A stretch of 64,000 nt of DNA from Halomarinibacterium sp041392125 (GCA_041392125.1 JAWKMR010000007.1:62001-126000), one strand, 5' to 3'. Shown: positions 48,920-58,298, counted from the first letter of the stretch. Made by a program: numbers and translations. The notes: a model not told the origin generated them from the sequence alone.

Positions 48920-49830
48920 TTAAAAATTTGGGCATAAAAGGCTATGGAACCCACTCCTATAAACAGTAATATTTTTAGCAAATTAGATAGTGTTTTGAAA
49001 TCTTTCGGTTTCGAGGCATTCCACGATTTGACACAAAAAAGCAGCAAAGGTCCTCCCAGTAAAAACAGAAAGTAAAATAACAAAAAGGTATGTTTATAGA
49101 GCTGGTTGTAAGCAAAAAAAACCAATAAAAAAAAGGCGAAAACACCCATTCCAAAAACCAGGGTGGTAGTTCGTGATACTCCTAAAACCATTGGGAGGGT
49201 GGTTCTTCCTCCATTTTTATCACCGTTAATATCTTGAATGTCTTTTACAATTTCTCGTATTAAATTAATGTAAAAAGCTACTGCAGCATACCCTAAAAGC
49301 GTTTTGGAAACGATTATTTGAATGGGTTTATCGGTGTCATTAAGTACTGGAAAAATATCCAAGAGAACCACAATCAATATACTGAAGCCTACTAAAATGG
49401 ATATCAATAGATTGCCAACAAGTAACATCGACTTAATAAAACTCGCATACCAATAAAGCATTGCAGCTATAAGGATAAAAATTACGGCAAGGCTAGGTTT
49501 TCCTACTAAATTTGATACTATAAAACCACAACCTACTCCTACAACGGTAAGTAGCATGTAATAATTATAGGCCGCTTTTTCAGAAATTGTTTTACCCACT
49601 AATACTTGCTTTGGTTTATTGATTTTATCGATTGTTATATCGTATATATCATTAATGACATTACCCCCTGCAGCAATACAAACAGTAGCAAAAACTAATA
49701 ACATAAAATTTAGAGAGTTAAGCGCGAAAGCTACTTCAAAAGAGCTGAAAAAGAAGTGTTTTATAAGAAGTTGCGCTACAACAATTAGTAGTAGATTAAA
49801 GGGTCTAATAATTTTAAGATAGTGTATCAT
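48916..49830 (-). CDS. UbiA-family prenyltransferase
   Basis: 304 residues, eight or nine membrane helices. The UbiA Asp-rich motif NVINDIYDITIDKINKP binds prenyl diphosphate through Mg; a second Asp motif is REIVKDIQDINGDKNGGRTTLP. Bacteroidota genomes often label such genes geranylgeranylglycerol-phosphate geranylgeranyltransferase, but that substrate is unproven here. Confidence 0.92.
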   Translation of the reverse strand: MIHYLKIIRPFNLLLIVVAQLLIKHFFFSSFEVAFALNSLNFMLLVFATVCIAAGGNVINDIYDITIDKINKPKQVLVGKTISEKAAYNYYMLLTVVGVGCGFIVSNLVGKPSLAVIFILIAAMLYWYASFIKSMLLVGNLLISILVGFSILIVVLLDIFPVLNDTDKPIQIIVSKTLLGYAAVAFYINLIREIVKDIQDINGDKNGGRTTLPMVLGVSRTTTLVFGMGVFAFFLLVFFAYNQLYKHTFLLFYFLFLLGGPLLLFCVKSWNASKPKDFKTLSNLLKILLFIGVGSIAFYAQIFK

Positions 49831-49833
49831 TAT

Positions 49834-49860
49834 AAATTCCCGCTTGGAGGGAGGGTGTTA
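49834..49860. repeat. Half palindromic element directly after the DUF559 gene
   Basis: aattcccgc...ggagggagggtgtt resembles the right half of the element at 4168-4251 and touches the DUF559 stop codon at 49861. Confidence 0.5.
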
Positions 49861-50223
49861 TTATTTCAATTGATTCACTCTTTCTCTTATTGTCATTTCT
49901 ACTGAAAACATATCCTTTAAAATTTCAGCATTACTAAATCTTAAAAAAGTAATCCCTAATGTTTCTAGTTTATTTTGCCTTTTTGAATCTTCAAAATATT
50001 TGTATTCATGAATTTTTCCATCTACCTCTATGGCTAATTTCAGTTCGTGACAATAAAAGTCTACAATATAGTTTAGTAATGGTGTTTGTCTATGAAATTG
50101 AACACCAAAACTTCTATTTTTTAATTTTTTCCAAAGTACTATTTCAGTTAGGGTACTATTTTTTCTTAGTTCTCTGGCAAACTCTTTTAGCTTTGGATTA
50201 TATGGAATTATTTTGTTTAGCAT
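49861..50223 (-). CDS. DUF559 endonuclease-like protein
   Basis: 120 residues: LRKNSTLTEIVLWKKLKNRSFGVQFHRQTPLLNYIVDFYC then LKLAIEVDGKIHEY. These segments match the DUF559/Vsr-like PD-(D/E)xK pattern (Asp in VDFY, E-x-D in IEVDGKIH). Members are thought to cut or nick DNA; no target is known for this branch. The gene is sandwiched between palindromic elements (49834-49860 and 50229-50299), an arrangement worth testing as a repeat-linked nuclease. Confidence 0.82.
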   Translation of the reverse strand: MLNKIIPYNPKLKEFARELRKNSTLTEIVLWKKLKNRSFGVQFHRQTPLLNYIVDFYCHELKLAIEVDGKIHEYKYFEDSKRQNKLETLGITFLRFSNAEILKDMFSVEMTIRERVNQLK

Positions 50224-50228
50224 TAGTT

Positions 50229-50299
50229 TACACCCCTAAAGTCCCCTCAAGGGGACAATTTTCTTTAACTCCCCCCTTGAGGGGGGTGAGGGGGTGTTG
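50229..50299. repeat. Composite palindromic element upstream of the DUF559 gene
   Basis: Outer arms ACACCCCT and GGGGGTGT enclose two hairpins, GTCCCCTCAAGGGGAC (perfect, 50241-50256) and CCCCCCTTGAGGGGGG (about 50271-50286). The architecture is the same as at 4168-4251. It fills the gap to kdsC. Confidence 0.8.
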
Positions 50300-50833
50300 T
50301 TACCCCTCTTTAGCACTCGTATCTGAACCATTAAACCATTTGCCTTGTACTTTTAGAACTTGCTCAATGACATCGCGAACACAACCTTTGCCTCCTTTTT
50401 TATGAGAAACATACTTTGAAATTTGCTTAATTTCGGGCACGGCATCTTGTGGACAACATGGCAATCCTACCATGTTCATGACATTATAATCGGGGAGGTC
50501 GTCCCCCATGTAGAGCACATTTTCGGGTTTAATATAATTTTCGGCAAAGTACTTTTCCAATGTTCCTGTTTTGAAGTGTGTACCCAGATGCACTTCTTTA
50601 ATACCCAAACCTTGCAAGCGTTTGCGTACACCTTCATTACTTCCACCACTAATAATACAAAGATTGTATCCCTTATCTACAGCAGTTTTGAGGGCAAAAC
50701 CATCTTTAATATTCATATTTCTAAGCATTTCACCATCCGTATTTACAAGAACGCTACCGTCGGTTAGTACACCGTCTACATCAAATACAAAAGTGGTAAT
50801 GTGGTGCAGGTATTCTTTATAGCTTTTTTCCAA
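50300..50833 (-). CDS. kdsC: KdsC-type HAD phosphatase (KDO-8-phosphate phosphatase)
   Basis: 177 residues, HAD class C0: FDVDGVLTDGS carries the nucleophile Asp and the acid/base Asp, then IISGGS and MGDDLPDYNVM (Mg site). Minimal length fits tetrameric KdsC, which makes KDO for lipopolysaccharide. It is followed by the palindromic element, so transcription may end there. Confidence 0.93.
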   Translation of the reverse strand: MEKSYKEYLHHITTFVFDVDGVLTDGSVLVNTDGEMLRNMNIKDGFALKTAVDKGYNLCIISGGSNEGVRKRLQGLGIKEVHLGTHFKTGTLEKYFAENYIKPENVLYMGDDLPDYNVMNMVGLPCCPQDAVPEIKQISKYVSHKKGGKGCVRDVIEQVLKVQGKWFNGSDTSAKEG

Positions 50834-50845
50834 AATGTGTCTTTT

Positions 50846-51589
50846 TTAAAATTTAGTTTGAATGGATTGCGTAAGTAAGGTATATATTTCCTTTTGTTTT
50901 AAATCTTTTATTAGTGCTAAATGCGCTTTTATAGTTTTTATATCCTTCCTTTTAGCAGGACCTGTCTGTGCTTCGGCAGGGGAGAATATATCCAATTTTT
51001 TTACAGTCTCTAATAGTAAGGGTTTTAAAAGGTTAAAATCGATGTTTTCGGCTTTCAAAAAATCTTCTGCCAAATGGAATAAATGATTGGTGAAATTATT
51101 AACCCAAACGGCTGCCAAATGTAATTTTTGTCGATCTTCCGAAGAAATTTCAACGACCTTTTCAGAAAGTAATTCACCTAATTTTCTCAATAATTTTAAG
51201 TCCTTTTCATCTTCTGCTTCTATGCAAATAGGTATGGTTTTCCATTTCAGTTTTGCTCCTTCAGAAAAGGTTTGTAACGGATAAAAAACCCCACGGCGTT
51301 GTTTTTCAGAAATATTTTTCACATCGGATGTCCCCGAAGTATGTACGACCAATCTGTTTTCAAAAGGGAGCGATATGGTAAATGAGTGTATGGCATCATC
51401 TTTTATAGCAATAATATACACATCGGCTTTCTTAATTTCTGCAATATCATTTATGAATTTTGTTCCTTTTTTTTCTGAAATTTTAAGGGATGGGCTATAC
51501 ACCTGTAAGACATTCACTTTCTTTTTTTTGAAAGCTTTGTAAAGATGCTGTCCCACATTTCCGAAGCCAATAAGCACTACTGAAATCAT
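50846..51589 (-). CDS. Rossmann-like/DUF2520 protein
   Basis: 247 residues: an N-terminal NAD(P)-type fold (VVLIGFGNVGQHLYKAFKKK) and a C-terminal DUF2520 helical domain (LHLAAVWVNNFTNHLFHLAEDFL), like ProC-type dehydrogenases. The reaction is unknown. It lies 12 bp upstream of kdsC and is divergent, with a 56-bp gap, from the truncated haemoglobin gene. Confidence 0.88.
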   Translation of the reverse strand: MISVVLIGFGNVGQHLYKAFKKKKVNVLQVYSPSLKISEKKGTKFINDIAEIKKADVYIIAIKDDAIHSFTISLPFENRLVVHTSGTSDVKNISEKQRRGVFYPLQTFSEGAKLKWKTIPICIEAEDEKDLKLLRKLGELLSEKVVEISSEDRQKLHLAAVWVNNFTNHLFHLAEDFLKAENIDFNLLKPLLLETVKKLDIFSPAEAQTGPAKRKDIKTIKAHLALIKDLKQKEIYTLLTQSIQTKF

Positions 51590-51610
51590 AGCACGAATTT
51601 ATCATTTTTA

Positions 51611-51641
51611 TTGGTTTAATATGTAATGAGCGGTATTTTTG
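51611..51641 (+). promoter_or_regulatory. Promoter of the truncated haemoglobin gene
   Basis: TTG (51611-51613), 20 bp spacer, TATTTTTG (51634-51641) match the Bacteroidota -33/-7 pattern. The -7 box ends 4 bases before the ATG at 51646. Confidence 0.7.
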
Positions 51642-51645
51642 TAGT

Positions 51646-52050
51646 ATGAAAAATGATTTAACTAATAGAGAAGATGTCTACCTTTTAGTGACTACATTTT
51701 ATGCTAAAGTTCGAAAAGACGCACTTTTAGGCTCTATTTTTAACCCTATGATTGAAGACTGGGACGAACATTTTGAAAAACTAACCGATTTTTGGGAAGG
51801 AAATCTCTTTTTTAAGAAAAAATATCTTGGGAATCCACTTGAAAAGCATGTGGAAGTAGATCAATTTCATCACGGTAATATTGAAGCGAAACATTTTGGG
51901 GTTTGGTTAAACCTTTGGTTTGAAACTATCGACGAACTTTTTGAAGGTGAAGCGGCACAACGGGCCAAAAATCGAGCTCGAAATATGAGTACGTTTATTC
52001 ATTTAAAAATATTTGAAGCAAGAGATACAGCATCCAAGCAAAGTGAATAA
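51646..52050 (+). CDS. Group III truncated haemoglobin
   Basis: 134 residues: TFYAKVRKDALLGSIFNPM (A-C helices), HFEKLTDFWEGNLFF, and the proximal-His region FHHGNIEAKHFGVWLNLW. Group III globins bind O2/NO through haem and may protect against NO or reactive oxygen. A convincing promoter abuts the start, implying a leaderless mRNA. Confidence 0.9.
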   Translation: MKNDLTNREDVYLLVTTFYAKVRKDALLGSIFNPMIEDWDEHFEKLTDFWEGNLFFKKKYLGNPLEKHVEVDQFHHGNIEAKHFGVWLNLWFETIDELFEGEAAQRAKNRARNMSTFIHLKIFEARDTASKQSE

Positions 52051-52089
52051 CTTAACAAAATTTAGTCTTCCGTTTTTTTTGTATTTAGC

Positions 52090-52097
52090 TACCTTTG
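52090..52097 (+). promoter_or_regulatory. Predicted -7 box for the CcsBA gene
   Basis: TACCTTTG is an exact TAnnTTTG match 15 bp before the ATG at 52113; the -33 element is weak. Confidence 0.55.
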
Positions 52098-52112
52098 CAT
52101 AAAATTTTCCGC

Positions 52113-55100
52113 ATGCAAAAGAAACTTGCCGCAATCCTTTTCTCTACAAGACTTACCGCTGTTTTATTTCTAGTTTTTGCTGCCGCTATGGCGGTAGGAA
52201 CTTTTATGGATCAAGGATATGAGAGGCCGCCTTCACCCTACGCACGCGAGATGATATTTAATGCTTGGTGGTTTGAGGCGATTATGGTCTTTTTTGTCAT
52301 TAATTTTATAGGGAATATTTTTCGTTTCAGATTACTTCGGAAGGAAAAATGGGCCACCCTGTTACTTCATCTCTCTTTTATTTTAATTATTGTTGGAGCG
52401 TTTGTAACGCGATATATTGGGTTTGAAGGTGTCATGCATATTCGGGAAGGAAATACCGAAAAGACCTTCCTTTCAGACAAGACCTACCTTACTACATTTA
52501 TTGATGGTGATTATAGAGTTAACGGTGTTTTACAACGACGGAGTCTTACCAAAATGATGCGTCTTTCGGAACGATTGAATAACGATTTCAGTATTGAAAC
52601 CGATTACAACAAACAGCCGATTACGATTCAGTATAAATCGTTTATTGAGAATGCCAAAGAAGATTTAATTCCTTCAGAAAATGGCGACCCTTACTTTAAA
52701 ATTGTTGAAGCCGGAGATGGAAACCGACACGAACATTGGCTTAAAGTAGGCGAAGTAGCAAACATTCACAACCTTCTTTTTGCGGTAAATAAAAATACTC
52801 CTGGCGCCATAAATATTTCAGTATTAGACAGTACTTACACTATCCAGAGTCCTTTTGAAGGGTCTTTCATGCGCATGGCCGATCAACTGCAAGGCGAAGT
52901 GGTTGCCGATAGTGTGCAACCCTTAATGTTACGATCTTTGTACCAGTTAGGTGGAACTGCTTTTGTTTTTCCCGGATCTATAACGAATGGAAACTACGGA
53001 ATGGTAAAAGCTCCAAAAACCGAAAAAACGGGAACCGATGCTTTAGTATTAGAGGTAACTTCCAATAACGAATCTAAAACAGTTAATTTATTAGGAGGCA
53101 AAGGCTTATCTCCGGAACCGGTAACTACCGAAGTTGGCGGACTTAAAGTAAGCCTTGCGTATGGTTCCAAAGCATATGAGTTACCTTTTAGTATTACTTT
53201 AAATGACTTTATAGCCGATAAATATCCCGGCACTGAAAAGGCTTATGCGGCTTTTAAGAGTAAGATTACCGTGAACAACTCGGAAACCGAATTTTTCGAC
53301 GAAGAAATTTTCATGAATCATGTTTTGGACCATCAAGGATATCGTTTTTTTCAGGCGTCGTTCGACCCTGATGAAAAAGGCACGGTACTCTCGGTAAATC
53401 ACGATTGGTGGGGAACTTGGATTACGTACATAGGTTACTTCCTATTATACATTGGTTTAATGGCAATTCTATTTGCACCCGGGTCTCGTTTTAAGGATTT
53501 AGAAAAAATGCTTGACAAAATCAAGGACAAGAAGAAATCCGTTACCACAATGGTATTGCTCTTTCTTTCTATGACAGGATTTTCACAAGAAACAGGGCAG
53601 CATTTACTTCAGAAACAAGAAGCAGATTCTATTATTAAACAAAACATGGTTTCGGAGGCTCATGCAGAAAAATTTGGAGAATTAATCATTCAGGATAACG
53701 GGCGAATGAAACCGGTGAATACGTTTGCCAGTGAATTGTTGCGAAAAGTAAGTGGCAAAAACTCTTATGAAGGGTTTAATCCTGATCAAGTATTTCTGTC
53801 CATGACAGAGTTTCCTACCTATTGGTACGGAATTCCTATTATAAAATTGGATTGGCGAAACGATAGTATAAAGAAGGTTTTGGGAGTACCTAAGGACGCA
53901 AAAGGGATTTCTTTAATCGATTTGTTTGATGAACGAGGAAATAACAAAATAGACCCCTATATTCAAGAAGCTTCTTCAAAAACAAATCCTAATCAGTTTG
54001 AAAAGGATTTTATAAAGCTATATGAAAAATCGTATTTACTAAATGAAGCACTCGGTGGTGGAATTTTAAAGATTTTTCCTATCCCAGGAGATTCCAATAA
54101 TACATGGTTGTCTTATCCGGAATTAGATCAAGCGCAGTTTAAAGGAATGGATTCTTTGTATGCCAAAAATATACTTCCATTGTATTTCGATAGCCTTCGA
54201 AATGCCAGAAAAACAGGAGATTATAGTAGGGCAGAGGAGTTTTTAGAAAGTATTACCGGTTTTCAGAAACGCTACGGAAGCGAAGTATTGCTTTCGGAAA
54301 AGAAAGTAGATGTGGAAATACTGTACAATAAAGTTGACCTTTTTAACAGGCTGTATCATTACTACATTATGTTTGGAGCCTTTATGTTTATTTTCATCAT
54401 TTTTCAAATATTTAAAGAACGGAACATTTGGAAATGGCTTATCAATCTTTGCAAAATAGCTATTTGGGTTTTATTTATTTTAATGACGGCAGGCCTTGTA
54501 GTTCGATGGTATATTAGTGGTCATGCCCCTTGGAGTGATGCTTACGAAAGTATTATTTACGTAAGTTGGGCCACCATGTTTTTTGGGCTCGCCTTTGGCA
54601 GAAAAAGCCATTTAACCATAGCTTCCACTGCATTTGTGGCTTCTATGTTACTTTGGGTGGCACACTTAAGTTGGGTAGATCCGGCTATTGCTAATTTACA
54701 ACCTGTTTTGGACAGTTATTGGCTTATGATTCACGTGGCAGTGATTGTAGCCAGTTATGGACCTTTCACCCTCGGAATGATTCTAGGTGCTGTAGCATTG
54801 CTGCTAATGCTACTAACAACGAAGAAGAATAAAGCCCTCATGGATTTGAATATTAAAGAAATCACCATAATTACAGAAATGTCATTAACGGTAGGCCTCG
54901 TCATGCTTACTATAGGTAACTTTTTGGGTGGACAATGGGCCAATGAAAGTTGGGGTCGTTACTGGGGTTGGGATCCTAAAGAAACTTGGGCGTTAATTAG
55001 TATTATGATTTATGCCTTTGTAATTCACGCAAGATTGGTTCCGGGCTTACGCGGACGATGGATTTTTAACGTATTTGCCATCTTTGCCTACGCAAGTATC

Positions 55101-55271
55101 ATGATGACCTATTTTGGCGTTAATTTCTATCTTACGGGTTTACATTCATATGCAAGCGGCGATGTACCCGTGACACCTAATTTTGTGTATTATTTAGTAC
55201 TCTTTTTTGTACTATTAGGTTTCTTCTCCTATTTCCAATACAAAAAATACTATACAAAAAAAGAGGGTTAA
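52113..55271 (+). CDS. ResB-CcsA fusion, System II cytochrome c synthase
   Basis: 1052 residues from the ATG at 52113; a TTG at 52095 lies inside the promoter. The N-terminal ResB-like half has several membrane helices (from 20: AVLFLVFAAAMAVGTFMD; around 70: LLLHLSFILIIVGAFV) and a large periplasmic loop. The C-terminal CcsA half contains the haem-handling WWD motif WGRYWGWDPKETW and conserved His residues. It attaches haem to apocytochrome c outside the cytoplasmic membrane. Members are usually about 1050-1100 residues, so this is complete. Confidence 0.95.
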   Translation: MQKKLAAILFSTRLTAVLFLVFAAAMAVGTFMDQGYERPPSPYAREMIFNAWWFEAIMVFFVINFIGNIFRFRLLRKEKWATLLLHLSFILIIVGAFVTRYIGFEGVMHIREGNTEKTFLSDKTYLTTFIDGDYRVNGVLQRRSLTKMMRLSERLNNDFSIETDYNKQPITIQYKSFIENAKEDLIPSENGDPYFKIVEAGDGNRHEHWLKVGEVANIHNLLFAVNKNTPGAINISVLDSTYTIQSPFEGSFMRMADQLQGEVVADSVQPLMLRSLYQLGGTAFVFPGSITNGNYGMVKAPKTEKTGTDALVLEVTSNNESKTVNLLGGKGLSPEPVTTEVGGLKVSLAYGSKAYELPFSITLNDFIADKYPGTEKAYAAFKSKITVNNSETEFFDEEIFMNHVLDHQGYRFFQASFDPDEKGTVLSVNHDWWGTWITYIGYFLLYIGLMAILFAPGSRFKDLEKMLDKIKDKKKSVTTMVLLFLSMTGFSQETGQHLLQKQEADSIIKQNMVSEAHAEKFGELIIQDNGRMKPVNTFASELLRKVSGKNSYEGFNPDQVFLSMTEFPTYWYGIPIIKLDWRNDSIKKVLGVPKDAKGISLIDLFDERGNNKIDPYIQEASSKTNPNQFEKDFIKLYEKSYLLNEALGGGILKIFPIPGDSNNTWLSYPELDQAQFKGMDSLYAKNILPLYFDSLRNARKTGDYSRAEEFLESITGFQKRYGSEVLLSEKKVDVEILYNKVDLFNRLYHYYIMFGAFMFIFIIFQIFKERNIWKWLINLCKIAIWVLFILMTAGLVVRWYISGHAPWSDAYESIIYVSWATMFFGLAFGRKSHLTIASTAFVASMLLWVAHLSWVDPAIANLQPVLDSYWLMIHVAVIVASYGPFTLGMILGAVALLLMLLTTKKNKALMDLNIKEITIITEMSLTVGLVMLTIGNFLGGQWANESWGRYWGWDPKETWALISIMIYAFVIHARLVPGLRGRWIFNVFAIFAYASIMMTYFGVNFYLTGLHSYASGDVPVTPNFVYYLVLFFVLLGFFSYFQYKKYYTKKEG

Positions 55272-55291
55272 GCGATAAGCGTAACCCTCTT
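55261..55291. terminator. Terminator overlapping the ccsBA stop codon
   Basis: 10-bp stem AAGAGGGTTA/TAACCCTCTT with an 11-base loop; the left arm contains the TAA stop. It is convergent with the 7TM-HTH gene and may serve both. Confidence 0.75.
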
Positions 55292-55311
55292 TAGTAATCA
55301 CTGTTAAACCA

Positions 55312-56619
55312 CTAATTATAAATATAGTCGGGTTGTTGATCAACCATTCTATAGTCTTGTTGAATTTGTTCTCCAATCTCAAGTTTTTCGTAAAGCTCTT
55401 TTGTTAGGTCTTCAATCTCAGATTCAGTAGTATTTAGCTTTCGTGCAATTTTTGCATTGTCTTTTCCTTCTGAAATGTATTGCAGTAATTTAATTTCCAT
55501 GCCATCCAAATCGTAGTGCATAATTAAATTTTCCAAATACACATCTTCCACTAATTTTTCAGTTTTTTGACGTGTGTTAAGAGCTTCCTGTCGTTTTAAG
55601 AAAATACGCATTTCAATTTGTCGTAATGCATGTTCTTCCTTCATGGCTTGCATTCTAAACATGTTAGCGTAGGTAAGAATAAGTATTTCTGAAATTACCG
55701 CTGCTTTTATATGAAAGGCTTCCGTAGACAAAAACTCAATCCCCATTGGGTTTAATACAAAAAAGTCGAAGCAAAATAGTAATGGAATAAACGAAGCAAT
55801 GACATAGAATTTTGCGTAGTTTTTTCGGCTAAATAAAAACACCCCAGCTATAAAATATGTACTAAGTGTTGCAAACAATGCGGTGTTTGTAATTACTGAG
55901 AAAATGGGTTTTTGAGTAACTCCGTTAAAAACTAATGCTACGGCAGCAATACAAATAAAGGGTAAGCTAACCCATTTAATTTTAGGTAGAAACTCTTTGA
56001 GGTTTAAAAACTTACTTGCAAAAATAGCACTCAGACATGTAGTTACAAACCAAAGCAGAGACTGTAAAAAGGCATTTCCTTCAGATACCTCAAATCCTAA
56101 TAGGCCCAGCAGACCGTCACTAAAAAATAAAAGTAACGAAGAAGAGGCAATTACAGAAGCATACCAAAGGAATGTTTTTTCATCAAATAAGAAAAAGCAA
56201 ACTAAGTTTAACAACACTAAGGTTATTGCAAAACCATAAAACAAACCTTGTTGAAAAATAGTTGCTACCTCAAAAGAAGCATTTTGTAGAGAACTTACTT
56301 CGTTATCAAAAATAATTGCTGAAGAACCACCTCCTGAAAAATTATTTTTGTAGGAATTTTCTTCATTATTGAAAAATTGTTCAGAAAATAGAAAATAGCT
56401 GCCTTGGTATAAACTTGCATCTACCGGGGTGATGAAAACTGAAGGATCCAGTACCGAATTAGATCCATAAAATTCAATACCTGATTGTTTTTTAAGTATT
56501 GTATTTTCAAGGCTTTTCAGGCTAATATTATTTTTTAAGTGTATTGCCTGATGGGTCTTATTTTTAGCAAATAGTGCTGTAGAAAAGACCATAAAAAGAA
56601 CTAAAATTGCTGTCCTCAT
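55312..56619 (-). CDS. 7TM-DISM-like membrane protein with C-terminal HTH
   Basis: 435 residues from the ATG at 56619; a TTG further upstream is not needed. Signal peptide at about 1-18. A periplasmic part (about 25-125) is followed by seven membrane helices (about 130-325), a helical linker (EMRIFLKRQEALNTRQKTEKL) and a C-terminal LuxR-like HTH (LDGMEIKLLQYISEGKDNAKIARKLNTTESEIEDL). No kinase module is present. That layout suggests a membrane-tethered transcription regulator sensing an outside ligand. The HTH is inferred from pattern; DNA binding is untested. Confidence 0.8.
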   Translation of the reverse strand: MRTAILVLFMVFSTALFAKNKTHQAIHLKNNISLKSLENTILKKQSGIEFYGSNSVLDPSVFITPVDASLYQGSYFLFSEQFFNNEENSYKNNFSGGGSSAIIFDNEVSSLQNASFEVATIFQQGLFYGFAITLVLLNLVCFFLFDEKTFLWYASVIASSSLLLFFSDGLLGLLGFEVSEGNAFLQSLLWFVTTCLSAIFASKFLNLKEFLPKIKWVSLPFICIAAVALVFNGVTQKPIFSVITNTALFATLSTYFIAGVFLFSRKNYAKFYVIASFIPLLFCFDFFVLNPMGIEFLSTEAFHIKAAVISEILILTYANMFRMQAMKEEHALRQIEMRIFLKRQEALNTRQKTEKLVEDVYLENLIMHYDLDGMEIKLLQYISEGKDNAKIARKLNTTESEIEDLTKELYEKLEIGEQIQQDYRMVDQQPDYIYN

Positions 56620-56710
56620 AGGTGTAGGTTTAATCAAATTGGGGATAGCAATATAAGTAATTTTTACATTTAATCTAATTTTTTTGCTTTTAATCGATTA
56701 TTTAATTAAA

Positions 56711-56740
56711 AAATAAGCCGCCATGTAGGGCGGCTTATTT
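56711..56740. terminator. Terminator after fumC
   Basis: Perfect 12-bp stem AAATAAGCCGCC/GGCGGCTTATTT, 6-base loop, T run on the minus strand; 18 bp after the fumC stop at 56758. Confidence 0.9.
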
Positions 56741-56757
56741 TCTAAAGAGTACAATTT

Positions 56758-58152
56758 TTACATTTCACCTACCATATCCTCGGGCTTTACCCATGCATCA
56801 AATTCATCAGCCGTAAGATACCCAAGCTTAATAGCCTCTTCTTTTAATGTAGTTCCGTTTTTATGGGCTGTATTGGCAATTTCAGCCGCTTTGTAATATC
56901 CTATTTTTGGATTTAATGCGGTAACTAACATTAAAGAATTATTAAGTTGTTTTTTAATTACTTCATAATTGGGTTCAATTCCTACAGCGCAATGCTCATT
57001 AAATGACACACAAGCATCACCCAATAATTGAGCCGATTGTAAAATATTGGCTGCCATCACAGGCTTGAACACATTTAACTCGTAGTGACCTTGCATTCCG
57101 CCTACAGTTATAGCAACATCATTACCCATAACTTGGGCACAAACCATAGTCATGGCTTCACATTGGGTGGGGTTTACTTTTCCGGGCATAATAGACGAAC
57201 CCGGTTCATTGGCAGGGATAACAATTTCACCTATACCACTTCGAGGGCCACTGGCTAACATACGTATATCATTGGCAATTTTATTTAATGAAACGGCTAG
57301 TTGCTTTAAAGCACCGTGAGATTCAACAATAGCATCGTGAGAAGCTAAAGCTTCAAATTTATTTTCAGCAGTGATAAAAGGTAAGCCCGTAAATTGGGCA
57401 ATGTAGCTGGCAACTTTTTCGGAATACCCTTTAGGGGTATTAATTCCCGTTCCTACTGCTGTTCCTCCTAAGGCCATTTCAGACAAGTGAGGGAGTGTGT
57501 TTTTTAAGGCTCTTAGACCGTGGTCCAATTGCGAAGCGTAGCCGCTAAATTCTTGCCCCAGTGTTAATGGAGTCGCATCCATTAAATGGGTACGACCAAT
57601 TTTCACTACTTTTTTAAACTCTTCTGCTTTTTTTGAAAGAGTTTTATATAATTGTTCTACGCCCGGAATAGTAACTTCTACAATCTTTTTATACGCCGCA
57701 ATGTGCATTCCGGTAGGGAAGGTATCATTGGATGATTGCGATTTATTGACATCGTCATTAGGTTGTAGGGTTTTATCCCCTTCACCAATAGTTTTACCGG
57801 ACAATTGATGGGCGCGGTTGGCAATCACTTCGTTTACATTCATATTACTTTGCGTGCCACTTCCGGTTTGCCAAATTACTAAAGGGAATTGATCATCATG
57901 TTTTCCTTCTAAAATTTCATCACAAACGATAGCGATTAAGTCTCGCTTTTCTTGCGAAAGAACGCCTAAATCATGATTCGTGTAGGCAGCCGCTTTTTTT
58001 AAATAAGCAAAACCATAGACCACTTCCAACGGCATAGAAGCAGGGTTTCCTATTTTAAAATTATTACGGGAACGCTCCGTTTGTGCACCCCAAAGTTTAT
58101 CGGCAGGTACTTGTACCTCGCCCATGGTATCTTTTTCAATTCGATAGTTCAT
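56758..58152 (-). CDS. fumC: Fumarate hydratase class II
   Basis: 464 residues from the ATG at 58152; the promoter at 58174-58204 rules out the longer frame. It reads the aspartase/fumarase signature GSSIMPGKVNPTQCEA with the active-site Ser loop, plus GSGTQSNMNVNEVIANRA and the IGRTHLMDATPLTLGQ segment. It interconverts fumarate and L-malate in the TCA cycle, without a metal. Full length. Confidence 0.96.
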   Translation of the reverse strand: MNYRIEKDTMGEVQVPADKLWGAQTERSRNNFKIGNPASMPLEVVYGFAYLKKAAAYTNHDLGVLSQEKRDLIAIVCDEILEGKHDDQFPLVIWQTGSGTQSNMNVNEVIANRAHQLSGKTIGEGDKTLQPNDDVNKSQSSNDTFPTGMHIAAYKKIVEVTIPGVEQLYKTLSKKAEEFKKVVKIGRTHLMDATPLTLGQEFSGYASQLDHGLRALKNTLPHLSEMALGGTAVGTGINTPKGYSEKVASYIAQFTGLPFITAENKFEALASHDAIVESHGALKQLAVSLNKIANDIRMLASGPRSGIGEIVIPANEPGSSIMPGKVNPTQCEAMTMVCAQVMGNDVAITVGGMQGHYELNVFKPVMAANILQSAQLLGDACVSFNEHCAVGIEPNYEVIKKQLNNSLMLVTALNPKIGYYKAAEIANTAHKNGTTLKEEAIKLGYLTADEFDAWVKPEDMVGEM

Positions 58153-58173
58153 AGATGTCTTTTTAACGCCTTG

Positions 58174-58204
58174 CAAAGGTACGAAATACTGCATTTTTCT
58201 TCAA
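58174..58204 (-). promoter_or_regulatory. Promoter of fumC
   Basis: On the minus strand TTG (58202-58204), 20 bp, TACCTTTG (58174-58181), ending 21 bp before the ATG at 58152. Confidence 0.75.
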
Positions 58205-58247
58205 GCAAGAGGATGTTTATTTACCGTTAATAATTTGCTAATAAGGG

Positions 58248-58279
58248 TTGGGTAATCTGAAAAAAAGCGTTTATATTTG
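58248..58279 (+). promoter_or_regulatory. Promoter of the 56-residue membrane protein gene
   Basis: TTG (58248-58250), 21 bp, TATATTTG (58272-58279), ending 19 bp before the ATG at 58299. Confidence 0.65.
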
Positions 58280-58298
58280 CATAACAAAACTCACGACT

